A stretch of 64,000 nucleotides of DNA from NCBI GenBank assembly GCA_036898135.1, contig CM072519.1, positions 43,402,839 to 43,466,838 of the forward strand. Reading direction: 5' to 3'. Below the pieces are notes generated by a model. That model was given only the letters and a program-made list of their open reading frames with translations, ran no database searches and had not been told where the DNA came from. Source of the DNA: Oncomelania hupensis (Eukaryota; Mollusca; Gastropoda; Littorinimorpha; Pomatiopsidae). The first letter of the stretch is position 1; each line of letters opens with the position of its first letter. This document shows positions 22,236 to 32,291 of this stretch, one piece after another. A program made the translations under genes and the position numbers.

Positions 22236-22937
22236 ACCCCTTGGGGTCATGAGCAATCTTGCCACTGTAGATTGTTCTAACCTATAAAGGGAAAAGTGAA
22301 AGCCCCAGTTGAAAACCTGTCTTGCCTTTGTAGGCATGACAGATTCACTGCGGCAACAGTACCCCCGTTGGAGTGCCGGGGGTTTCAGTATAAATAGTAT
22401 CCCCACTTTATGGAAATTTAGTGCTTTAAATTCCCACTGTCGCTATCTTCCTCATTTACTCTTTCCCATTCCTGCTCTGTCCTATCACTCTGCTATACTA
22501 TCTTCTTCTTCGCTAGATCAATGACCTACCTTTTTTCTTGAAAACTCTTCCTGGACAAGACTCCTTGTTTGTGTATGAGGTCTGTTGGATCAGCTTGGGA
22601 GTGTTGGACGCTTTCTGCTGGGCGGTCACTAGGGCTTCCTATGATGTTAGTATTTAGCACTATAAGCATTTTATATGTATGTGTTTTGTTGATAATTTAT
22701 AATGATGGTTGTATTCTATTTTGTTTTTGTAACCGGGGGTTCGCGTAGTTGAGGTAAACCCTCAGCCGTCCCCCGCGTGGGATGTCTTTATTGTAAAGTG
22801 ACTGGCCGGTGGAGGGCATTCAATTTTCCCACTAGGGTAGTTTCAGCAGATCTTTTATGCGGATCAGGGGTTGTCCGGTCCTGATTTGGCTCGGAAGAGT
22901 CCGCTGGACCTAAAGCAACAATCAATCAATCAATCAA
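22236..22937 (+). mobile_element. 700-bp-family retroelement, full length, 12-bp TSD
   Basis: A close copy of 21134-21828 with the same 5' end. It carries a (CAAT)n tail and is bounded by TTCCCATCCACC at 22224-22235 and 22938-22949. Both copies share the same internal TATAAATAGTATCCCCAC block. Confidence 0.87.
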
Positions 22938-23178
22938 TCAATTCCCATCCACCCCAGTAACCAAGTAGTAGCTTACTACATTTGAAGTACTGGTTAAATA
23001 ATCAACTGTGTTTTGTTCGTGTAGGTATGAAATTAATCTTACACCTTATATTTTGGTACTTTACAACAAGTTATTATGTCTACTTCTTAGAGGTAGTAAC
23101 ATATGTTGCAGCAAGGAATTTCAAAGAAGTCTCTGATTGGTGTATACGTACGCAGAGAAATAGAGAGAGAAAGAGAGG

Positions 23179-23203
23179 ATGTCATGGTCATTAAGACTCT
23201 CAG
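23179..23203 (+). CDS. Glycosyltransferase coding exon 1 (start)
   Basis: ATG with eight codons (MSWSLRLS) and a strong donor CTCAG|GTAAGA. One nucleotide carries over and joins the next exon to give Glu. An in-frame TAG lies 18 nt upstream. The only alternative start would be a later internal codon in exon 2 that would lose the membrane anchor. Confidence 0.7.
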
Positions 23204-26200
23204 GTAAGAGACTGGCAACTATTTTTTTTTGTGAATACAGGAAAGCCGGGAAATTTCTCTGTATAAATAGTATCCCCACTTTCGAGAAATGTAGTGCTTT
23301 AAATTCCCACTGTCGCTGTCTTTCTCCTTCGTTCTTTCTAATTCCTAATTTGTTCTATCAATCTACTTTACTATCTTAATCTTCGCTAGACCAGTCACCT
23401 ACCTTTTTTCTTGAAAACTCTTCCAAAACTCTTCATTGTGTATGAGGTCTGTTGGATCAGCTTGGGAATATTGGACGCTTTCTGCCAAATGGTCACTAGG
23501 GCTTCCTATGATATTGTTACTTTAGCAATGTAGGCATTTTAATGTATGTGTTTTATTGATATTTTATAATTATGTTTATATTCTATTTCGTTTTTGTTCG
23601 AAAAATTATAGCATAGCCTCAGCGTCCCCTGCGTGGGATGCCTTTATTATAAAGTGACCGGCTGGTGGGGTGCCTTCAGTGTTACCACTGGGGTTGTTTC
23701 AGCAGATCTTTTATACGGATCATGTGTGAGTCCTTTTTCAACTAAGTTGTGGTCCTGATTCGGCTCTTTTGCAGTCCGCTGGACACTGTAGGTAATTAAT
23801 AACTAAAGGTGTGAGCGACATTGAAGGGTGTTGTTGTATCAAATTTTATTCATCAGATTAACATAAGTTGTACTGATTGAAGGGTGTCTTTATACACGAA
23901 TACTTTCTATCTGCCTTGTACCGAAAAAGGCTTTCGAGCTGTGTTGTACCCAAGTTTGACATTATAGTTACTAAATGCTGAATTTTGGTCTGACCTGTGG
24001 AAAGTTTGGATTTTGTTTTTAATTTGAAAGAAATAAGATTTTGGTGTTTGTTGCAGAAAGTTGGCCAAGTGGCCTACAACGCGCTGTGAAGAGACTGTTT
24101 TGGTTAGCAGTTGTGGTAGGCGGACTGTTTTTCCTCTTCCTTGCTACAGACACACTGCGAGATACGGAAGGGTACTTTTTTAGTAACGCAATTTGCAATG
24201 GCGGGTCTGCTAAAACCAACACTTATACGGAGCATTCCGTTCAAAACCAGCATCGAGGCACCCCCAAATCAACGACCAAAGTAGTGACGCGCAGTGTCAG
24301 AGTGAGAAATTTGGAGGAAAGCGCTAAGAAAATCTCCCGTGGTGTGACGGTGGTATCGTCCGATAGCCACCTGCCTAACGTGTCTTACTTCCAGCTCAAA
24401 CCATCACCCGTGTCACACATCTACCCTACCTGGCTCCTTTCCCCTCAGCCTTGTCCGCCAGGGAAAGTGCTGCTGGTGGTCATTCCGTCCGTGGATAGCA
24501 AGAGCAGCTGGAGGATGGCCATCAGGGAAACCTGGGCTAGCATGGCTTACAACTTCAGCAGCATCGTGGCAGAGGGGTATGGAGTGACGACGTTCTCGCA
24601 AACACAGAGCCCTGGAAACAACAGTAGGATCGATTCCACTGTAGTTAAAGTGGTGTTTTTCCTCGGGAAACGCAGAACAACCAACATGACAACCCTACAA
24701 CGAGAACATCAGCAATACAGGTAGATTATTTTAATGAATTACTCCCTGACTGGGGATATATGATAACTTAAGTGAATAAGAAGATGATGCTGAGAACAAC
24801 AACTTCAACAATAACATGAAGAAGCATATCATATTTGAAAATGACGTTGACTCTCCCGCAGCTGATGATGGTGATGAATCGCTGCTGACTCTGATGTTGA
24901 TAATGTCACAGGGATTTAGCGATGGCTGATTTCAGTGACTCGTACCGCAATTTGAGCGTAAAAATGACCACGGCCATTCAATGGGCCAGTGACTACTGCT
25001 CTTCCCTTCGCTATCTCCTCAAGGTATTTAGCTTCAACGCTAACAATGTGAAAATTACACGCACACACGCACACACACACACCCACACAACCGTGTAGAA
25101 ACGCCGTTGTGATGACTTTCATGAAACTCTACATACGTTACTTTAACATTTTTACAAATTTGTCCATTGTTTGAAGCTAACCCTAACCCTAACTCTAACC
25201 CAAACCCTAACACTAACACTAACCCTTAACCTAACCCTAAGCCTAACACAGCCCTAACCCTAACGGAACACTGTTTTGACGTCAAAATAACGGGGTCCGT
25301 CAAAAGTAAGTACGTAGAGGTTAAAGTGTATGTCAGAATAAAGGAGTTTCTGCCTAGCCACACATACACACACACACACACCCACACCCACACCCCCCCC
25401 CCCACACACACACACATAGAGATGTAAAATTGTAAAATTAATTAGCTAGAAATTCTCTCTTAAAGTCGTAAGTGGTGGCCTGCGATGTAATTGGTTAGGA
25501 GTGCGTGTGTAAGCTTAATTTTGTTTGTGACAGGACATTGGGCCTGATGCAGCAGCGCAAAAAAGGCCTATTTATTCTCGGCATTGGTGCATGTGCATGT
25601 GCATTCGACATTCACCGTCCGTTCATGCGCACTCAGACTGACCAAGGAACCTCAATTGCTTGCGACGCAACCAGCCAGCCTTTAATAATAAAGATGTATT
25701 ATCGTAACAACTCGAGATTAACATCAAACTAGGTAACATCAACATTCAATAGCAATTGTCTGAAAAGTGCACTTAATGCAGAAAAAGCTAAACCACATCA
25801 ACTTAACTTAGGCATATTGTCACTACTGCGCTAGTGCTGCTTACTTATATTGCTGTTTTTCGAGCCTTAGCAAGCGCGAATTCTTCGATCGTCTGAAGTC
25901 AAGGCTGCGCAGCAGCTCATGCTCAATGCTCATAAGCGCCAGCATGCTTAGCCTTTCCTGCCCCATTGAGGACCGCAGCTCTCCTTTGACTATTCCCAAC
26001 TTTGAGAAGCTCCGCTCTCCGGAGGCATTGGACACCATCATTCACAGATAGATACGCAACCCAATCTCGACGTTTGGAAATGTCTGAGAAAGATTCAACG
26101 ATGACAAAAGCCTGTACATTGTAAGCTCTGCTGATTCGTTCACAGTCACCGGTTTCTGAGTGCGCATAAATGCAGCAAACTGTATCCGCTCAGCCACCAG

Positions 26201-29200
26201 TGTGTCTTCCAAGTCATCTGAATAATAGGAAACGAGATTCTTAGCTTTGTCCTCGATCTGCTCAATGCTCAATGACGTTAGCTCCGAGAGAAATCCGAAT
26301 GTTTTACAAATATTGTCATACGCCTTCATCCGCTTTTCCAGTTCAGCTAACAGACTGTCGATCATAACCAGATAAGTCTGAGTTTTGAACGTTTCCCTTG
26401 GGCTGAGGTCTGCTTCGTTTGCAGCTCCTTCGTCAGGCATTCGCTTTCGCTTTCGGCCTCGACGCTGCTCAGCCTTGTATTCGCCGTGTTGAACCTTTTC
26501 GGTCGCCATCTGCTCATACACGTCAAATCTGTCCCGTGCAAACTGAACCGTGTCGACCAGTGATGCCATCAAGCCAGTTGCCGTATTCAGGCTGACTGTA
26601 GGATCTTGGAGCTAATGCTCGTACTGTTGAGACGGCCAAGGATATCGTTCCAGGCAGTCACCATAACTGCTGTCTCAAGTTCGTCCATCCTGCGCGAAAA
26701 TCCCTCGGCCTAGTTTCTCCTATAGATCTGCCGTCTGCTCCTTATAGCTTATCTGCCGCAAGCTCATCCAGCACGTCCTGAATGCTCTTCCACCCTTCTA
26801 CCAGCGCTGTGACAGCATCTGCACGTTCATACCATCGGGTTCCAGGCAAACCCTTGAGCGTCAGCGTGCAGCGATTCTTTAGTTGCTGCCAGCGATATGT
26901 TGAGACAGGAAACCATATAGTCCGTTGACAAAATCAAAAAACCTGGTACAGCCACCGCAGCTTTCAACAGCCTGATCTCCTACCAGGTTTAGGCTGTGGT
27001 TGCAGCATGGAAAAAAAGCGGCGTATTTACATTCTCGCTTCACAATTGCCTGGACACCATTGTACCGTCCTGACATGTTTGACGCATTGTCATACGACTG
27101 GCCTCTGCAGTTAGTAATATCCAAGCCTTTTTCCTTCAGAAAGTTCAAAGGTATGCTAGCCATCTGCTCCGCCGTGTGTCTCATCATAGGCATGAATGCC
27201 AGGAACCGTTCAACTGGACCCGACGGTAGAACGTACCGGATAACAATCATTAGCTGATCGAGGCGTGATACGTCAGGTGTCGAGTCAATTGAGACAGAGA
27301 AATACTTCGCCTCCTTGGCTTCTTTCAGGATGGTGTCCTGCACCTTTTGTCCCATGAGCTTCACCATTCCTCGCAAATTTTGGATGACAAATAGGAAACG
27401 TGACTTTTCCCGCGGTTCGCATAGTTTCTAATATGGCTAGCCAGCAGAGTATCATATTCCGCCAACAGCTCAATGATGACAAGATAGGTACCATTATGAG
27501 CGGAACCTATGATCTCATCCGCGCCCCTTATAGCAAGACCACGCTCAGCTATGAATATCAGAACATCGATGAGCCGCTTCACAATCTAGCGCCAGTAACA
27601 CCGCTCTTCCTCGACCTGTTTAGCGGCTAGGCAGTCAACAAGACCGGCCTCCCTCTGTCGGCTCGCAAAGGACAACATAGCCTCGCGATGACCATCGCTG
27701 CTTTCATGCATTTTTATTCTGGATTCGCCTGCCCTCCAGTTTTCAAAACCGCCAGAAACGAACTTGGTCGCTTGAACAGCACTGCTGCCGAACAACTTGC
27801 ATGCAAAGCAGAACACCTTCCCTGTCGAAGGCGAGTAGCACAACCATTGTCTATAGGATTTTTCTCCATTGAGCGGATGCGTTCGCACGTAGAAGGTCTT
27901 TGTGCATCGACGTTGGAACGACTCGCCTGAGTATCGTCTGGTACTCTCTTCGAACTTCGATTCAGTGTGTTGGCAATCTTTTGGACCTTTCTTGGCCCAA
28001 TATTCTCGAGTGTCAGCGTTGATTTAACCCCACTGTCCCAAATCATTGGTGAAATCTTCCAGCGTCGGCTCTAGTGCTTCGGCGATAGCGTCTCCTTTCA
28101 CCACTTCTCTCTCCGCTGAACTTTCCCGCTCTTTATTCTCTTTTGCCTCAACAGGTTCATCTTGCTTGGCCTGGTCTTCAGGAGCACTCGAACTCGCAAT
28201 CGCATCCGACGCAGACGAAGATGCTCGTACTCCAAAGTATGAACTCAATTTTGGAATTTTCGCCAAAAGCTTTTCTTGTTCTGCTGCTTCTTTCCTTTTC
28301 TTTTTCGCTTTATCCCATCCACTGAGTTGAGACGCCATAGCAAGCTTGCGCGAAATAGTACGAAAAATATCACAAAGTGACGTCACGTCAAAACCTAAAA
28401 CTGGAAATACACAAAAGTTCGCAATTCTCTTACGTTATAGTTACGTCACAGCGCAAAGAACAATAGTAACGTTGTAATAAGTAACGCCGTGTCTAGGCGT
28501 CTGAAAGTCAGACTCCAAATTTTATTCTAAGAATTATTTTGAGGTTAATATAGCAAAGGAAAACTGTTCAGCTTCCGGAAAATTCTCGTCTGTTTTTTTT
28601 TTAATTTTTTTTATATATTTATATATTTAATAACAGCATTTACATTTAAAATAAATTTTAATAACAATAATTTATATAAAAATAAATAATATACTTTATA
28701 TTAATAGGTATTCACATAAAATAATCGCCACAATGGACTAGCAATTATTATTATTTTTTCTTAATATTTCAATTGTCATTATTGATTAAAATTAATCACT
28801 TTTTTTTTTCAACATCGAACAACACATTATTTAATTAATTAATTTGAATGCCAACATGATTTGTCTTCTAGCCAATGACTACCACCACATGTTCTTTTCT
28901 ATTACTATGACAGTACATCAATCATGACACACCACTATAATTTTAAAACTAGCAATGCTACTTTATTGATAGAACACCTGTACACAGAATACAAAATTTC
29001 CACCCAAAGCAACTTTATGGCAAGAAATTGTATGTAAAGATTAGTCTAGAACCATTCAACAGAACATCTATATGGAGATACAAGTTTTAGTACATTTCTA
29101 GAAATAGTCTACACTAGAATACCTACAGGATGAGAAAATGTTTAAAAGTTCTATAAGAAGTTTTTTTTTAAAATTTTCTTTAAGGTGCAGCATTTCTTAG

Positions 29201-30365
29201 TAACATTTCATATTCAAAAATTCGTTCTATCAATATAGATTTACCATATCGAAATTTTCCAATACACATTTTTGCTATGAGAATGAGAAAGTTTAAGTAT
29301 TTAAGAACAATCTTTGATAGTCCACGTTTTTCCAAAACACCAAGCAAAGCGTCAGTTGCAGACAAACGAACACGTATATTGAACTTCTTGTTAACCGCCC
29401 CTTCCACACATTTCCACACTGCGGAAATCTTGCGGCAATGAAAGAAAAAATGTTCAATAATTCTCGTCTGTTTTAATCTAGGCCTATTTCAGGAATGGGC
29501 CTAATGCTGCAGCATCAATAGAACCCACCTTAATCCGGCCCTGCACATAGTAAACATTTGCATCCTATCCTATCTTATCCGGTCCCGTAATTCGAAGGTC
29601 GTTGGGGCACCACAGATGATCGTTTAACCAGCGTACTCCATCTTTCTCTGTCCTCAGCAATCCTCATTACTTCGCTCAGTGTCAAGCTGATACCTAAAAT
29701 GTTCCACCGATAGTGGTCCAGTTCTTCTAATTTTCCCTCCGCATTTAGGGTCCTGATATTCCAGTTTCCTATGACTATGTTGTATCTCCTGCGGATCTGA
29801 CTAAATTGTCCATCAGTAGCACACCTATTACTTCTGTCCTGGCGGCCAACGGAAGGCGAGGTCCTTGGTGACCCGGGCGACGACCGATCGGGTATGGAGT
29901 GAGTGGTTATTTTCATCATACTTTTTTTGTCTCGGGCAAAAAAAACTGGCGGTGCCCAATCTTCTCCGGGTTGTTGAAGCCTTGGTCCCTAGCACGTGGT
30001 CGTTGAACCTATAGTAAAGCGAGGTTCCTCCATCCTGGCCGGTGACTTCTGTGTGGAAGACTTTCTTCCAGTGATGCCGTGCTGACATCATCCCTGTTAG
30101 TCACCTCTTGCGACACGCCGGGAAGCGTTAGGTCTATTCTATTAAGTGCCCGAGTCCACATCTACATACCTTGTTTTGACAGCCCTCGTAATTTGACATC
30201 AAAAAAGTGATCCGTTAGGGTTAGGGTTGTGTTAGGATAAGGGTTAGGGTTAGAGTTTGCGTTAGAAGACTTAAAAGTACCTAAAATAAGGGGAACGAAA
30301 TAGGACCCATTGTCAACACAAGGTATGTGGCGTTTCACGAAAGTCATAACAACGCCGTCTAAACA

Positions 30366-30405
<40 letters not shown>

Positions 30406-31027
30406 CGTGCGTCCTTGTTTACACGGTATTATCTGGACAAAACATTGAACATCTACATAACTTGTATTGACATGCCTACTTGTTTTGACGGCAGAACAAT
30501 GATTCGTTAGGGTTAGGGCTGGATTAGGGTTAGAGTTCGGGTTAGGGTTTGGGTTAGGGTTAGGGAAAGGGTTAGGGTTCGAACACTGCAAAGTACTTAA
30601 AAATGGGGACAAAATATGACCCATTGTCAGCACAACGTAGGTGGCGTTTCGGGAAAGTCATAATAATACTGTGTAACCTCGGCTGTGCGTGTGTGTGTGT
30701 GTGTGTGTGTGGGTGTGTGTGTGGGGGGTGGTGGTGCGCGTGTGTGTGTGTGTGTGTGTGCATGCGTGATGTGTATGCATGTGTGCGTGCGTGCGCGTGT
30801 GTGTAGGTGGACGAAGACACGGTAGTAAACATTCCACTACTGCTGAAGGTTTTGGACATTATCGGCACTGTCCTAGGACCAACGGTCACTTCGTTCATGC
30901 TGGGTCGTGTCCACGCATACTGGTCACCAAATGTGGCCCGTCGTGGACAGTGGAGGGTAGACAGAAACGTCTACCCGCTCTCCAAATATCCCAGGTACCT
31001 TTAACACCAATGATGACCATGATGACC

Positions 31028-31109
<82 letters not shown>

Positions 31110-32291
31110 CGACGACGACGACAAATTTATTCCTTTGAAACTTAATAAATGGGCAGGGTGACCTGGAAATACCTCGGTGAACGTAGTAACATTACATTAC
31201 ATTACATCATAGTTGCTTTAGGTCCAGCGGACTCTTCCGAGCCAAATCAGGACCGGACAACCCCCAATCCGCATAAAGATCTGTCGAAACAACCCTAGTG
31301 GTAAAACTGAAAGGTCTCCACCAGCCAGTCACTTTACAATAAAAACATCCCACGCAGGGGACGGCTGAGGCTTCACTCCAACTTATCGAACCCCTGTTTA
31401 CAAAAACAAAATAGAATACAAACATCATTATAAATTATCAACAAAACACATACATATAAAATGCCTACATTGCTAAATAATAACATCATAGGAAGCTCTA
31501 GTGACCACCTGGCAGAAAGCGTCCAATATTCCCAAGCTGATCCAACAGACCTCGTACACAAATAAGGAGTCTTGTCCCGGAAGAGTTTTCAAGAAAAAAG
31601 GTAGGAGACTGGTCTAGCGAAGAAGACGATAGTATAGCAGATTGATAGAACAGAGCAGGAATGAGAAAGTGCAAATGAGAAAGACAGCGACAGTGGGAAT
31701 TTAAAGCACTAAATTTCCAGAAAGTGGGGATACTATTTATACTGAAACCCCCGGCACCCCAACGGGGGTTTATTGATTGATTGATTGATTGATTGTTGCT
31801 TTAGGTCCAGCGGACTCTTCCGAGCCAAATCAGGACCGGCCCAACGGGGGTAACGTAGTAACAATATGTGCACATAGTCAATAGTAGTGGCGAAAGTAAA
31901 TTAAAGTTACCCAGTTGAAAGGATTTCTTTCGTTTTCGCGATAACGAGTTTACCCTAAAATTCGCATCGTTACATTTTCATTTTCAGGTATCTGTACGGG
32001 AACTCATATCTCATAACGGGTGACGTCATCCGGCAATTGCGTCATGCCAGCTTGCACATGCCGGTGGTGCCAAACGAAGATGCCTACCTGACGGGAATTT
32101 TAGCCAAGACGCTGAACATCACACGGCTCAACACAATGTACATGTCGGACCGGTCAACAGCGCAATGTCTCATACCGACCAACGAACTCGTGTCCCAGAC
32201 GAGTTACACTTCCCCAGAAGCGATACGTCACATGTGGGCCTTGATGCGGACTGTACAGCTCACCCACGTCTGCTCTATCACTGAAAAGTAG
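23179..32291 (+). CDS. Beta-1,3-galactosyltransferase-like enzyme (GT31), five exons, 430 aa
   Basis: Predicted type II Golgi glycosyltransferase, adding a beta-1,3-linked sugar from a UDP-sugar to a glycan. CDS parts: 23179-23203, 24057-24720, 24912-25023, 30807-30994, 31988-32291. All junctions are GT-AG, phases match, and the total of 1,293 nt is 431 codons with stop. Seen: an in-frame TAG before the ATG, a membrane anchor at about residues 22-38 (LFWLAVVVGGLFFLFLA), the family motif RMAIRETW (about 161-168), VVFFLGK, a DSYRNLSVK segment, the metal-binding DxD box as DED (269-271) and the EDAYLTG box (E360, D361). Length fits the B3GALT family. Exact donor and acceptor sugars cannot be told from sequence. 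Introns 3 and 4 are full of transposons. Its 3' end converges on the secreted-protein gene. Confidence 0.9.
24057..24720 (+). CDS. Glycosyltransferase coding exon 2 (membrane anchor, stem, start of catalytic domain)
   Basis: Acceptor TTTGTTGCAG|AA and donor ATACAG|GTAGAT. It holds the signal anchor, a Ser/Thr/Asn-containing stem and the RMAIRETW motif. There are several N-X-S/T sites. Confidence 0.92.
24912..25023 (+). CDS. Glycosyltransferase coding exon 3
   Basis: 112 nt. Acceptor AATGTCACAG|G and donor CTCAAG|GTATTT. It encodes DLAMADFSDSYRNLSVKM and on to SSLRYLLK, the segment GT31 enzymes carry just before the DxD box. Confidence 0.92.
25091..25360 (+). repeat. Telomere-core foldback element, copy T3
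   Basis: The same architecture as T1, with nearly identical flanks and a longer core of CCCTAA-like units (25177-25265). CA microsatellites border it on both sides. It lies 68 bp inside intron 3 of the glycosyltransferase gene. Confidence 0.7.
25841..28386 (-). pseudogene. hAT transposase pseudogene (TTF zinc finger, DUF4371-like, dimerisation domain)
   Basis: Pieces in order on the minus strand: a Lys/Glu-rich N-terminus (28330-28024), a TTF-type segment (RTHPLNGEKSYRQWLCYS... VFCFACKLFG, about 27890-27590), a DUF4371-like core (YFSVSIDSTPDVSRLDQLM, about 27370-26880), a linker (26572-26042) and the hAT dimerisation motif (NASGERSFSKLGIVKGELR, near 26030-25900). The pieces lie in different frames with stops between them, so it is inactive. 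No intact catalytic reading frame remains. Confidence 0.88.
28581..29474 (-). mobile_element. 5'-truncated L1/Tx1-like LINE with 16-bp TSD, nested in the hAT element
   Basis: The insert 28597-29458 is bounded by the perfect direct repeat AATTCTCGTCTGTTTT (28581-28596 and 29459-29474). On the minus strand it starts inside a coding frame (EHFFFHCRKISAVW, the usual LINE C-terminal zinc-finger-like signature), stops at 29180, then has an AT-rich 3' UTR with an AATAAA and a poly-A-like tail at the 28597 end. The TSD, 5' truncation and A tail are the marks of target-primed reverse transcription. Confidence 0.85.
29555..30120 (-). mobile_element. RTE-like LINE, 5' end fused to 3' end by internal deletion
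   Basis: The 5' leader and the first endonuclease residues (NIRTLNAEGKLEELDHYR) are joined near 29685 directly to the last 35 or so residues (LTLSEVMRIAEDRERW...). The body of the LINE is missing. It ends with the family's GGATA-type tail (29560-29582). Confidence 0.75.
30150..30368 (-). repeat. Telomere-core foldback element, copy T4
   Basis: Reverse orientation, with TTAGGG-like units on the plus strand at 30215-30255. Flanks are CACATCTACATACCTTGTTTTGAC on the left and its diverged inverse on the right. A GT microsatellite follows at 30370-30402. Confidence 0.6.
30425..30685 (-). repeat. Telomere-core foldback element, copy T5
   Basis: Reverse orientation, with TTAGGG-like units at 30508-30578. 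Inverted flanks are as in T4. It lies between the GT tract at 30370-30402 and the one starting near 30688. It is in glycosyltransferase intron 3, shortly before exon 4. Confidence 0.62.
30807..30994 (+). CDS. Glycosyltransferase coding exon 4 (DxD box)
   Basis: 188 nt. Acceptor GTGTGTGTAG|GTG and donor ATCCCAG|GTACCT. It starts VDEDTVVNIPLLLKVLD, where DED is the metal/nucleotide-sugar motif, and ends VYPLSKYPR. The acceptor sits at the very end of a GT microsatellite. Confidence 0.92.
31020..31110 (+). repeat. (GAT)n microsatellite in glycosyltransferase intron 4
   Basis: About 28 GAT units starting 25 nt after the exon 4 donor. Confidence 0.9.
31191..31851 (-). mobile_element. 700-bp-family retroelement with 11-bp TSD, itself carrying a nested insertion
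   Basis: Minus-strand copy with an ATGTA-type tail. It is bounded by AACGTAGTAAC at 31180-31190 and 31852-31862. Its 5' end is at ACCCCCGTTGGGG, the same internal start as the copy at 63832. A 70-bp copy is inserted at 31770-31839. It lies in intron 4, antisense to the glycosyltransferase. Confidence 0.85.
31770..31839 (-). mobile_element. Ultra-short (70 bp) 3'-end-only copy of the 700-bp family, 12-bp TSD
   Basis: It consists only of the terminal motif (CCGGTCCTGATTTGGCTCGG...GTCCGCTGGACC) plus a (CAAT)n tail. It is flanked by CCCAACGGGGGT at 31758-31769 and 31840-31851. Confidence 0.85.
31988..32291 (+). CDS. Glycosyltransferase terminal coding exon 5
   Basis: Acceptor TTCATTTTCAG|G. It encodes YLYGNSYLITGDVIRQL, then NEDAYLTG (the conserved ED box near the catalytic site), and stops at TAG 32289-32291. 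The C-terminal region fits GT31 in order and spacing. Confidence 0.92.

Larger units (their letters stand above)
25530..29546 (-). mobile_element. hAT transposon (TTF/ZMYM-type), decayed, in glycosyltransferase intron 3
   Basis: Right terminus CAGGGCCGGATTAAGGTGGG (minus strand, starting at 29546) is a typical hAT end. The left terminus is not resolved; a motif related to the right subterminal region (GGGCCTGATGCAGCAGC) occurs near 25540. The coding remnants are antisense to the host gene. No matching 8-bp target-site duplication was found. Confidence 0.7.

Noticed and set aside
24041..24056. A non-ATG start at 24041 for the glycosyltransferase
   Set aside because: This stretch is the pyrimidine tract and acceptor of exon 2. 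The ATG at 23179 joins in phase through a strong donor.
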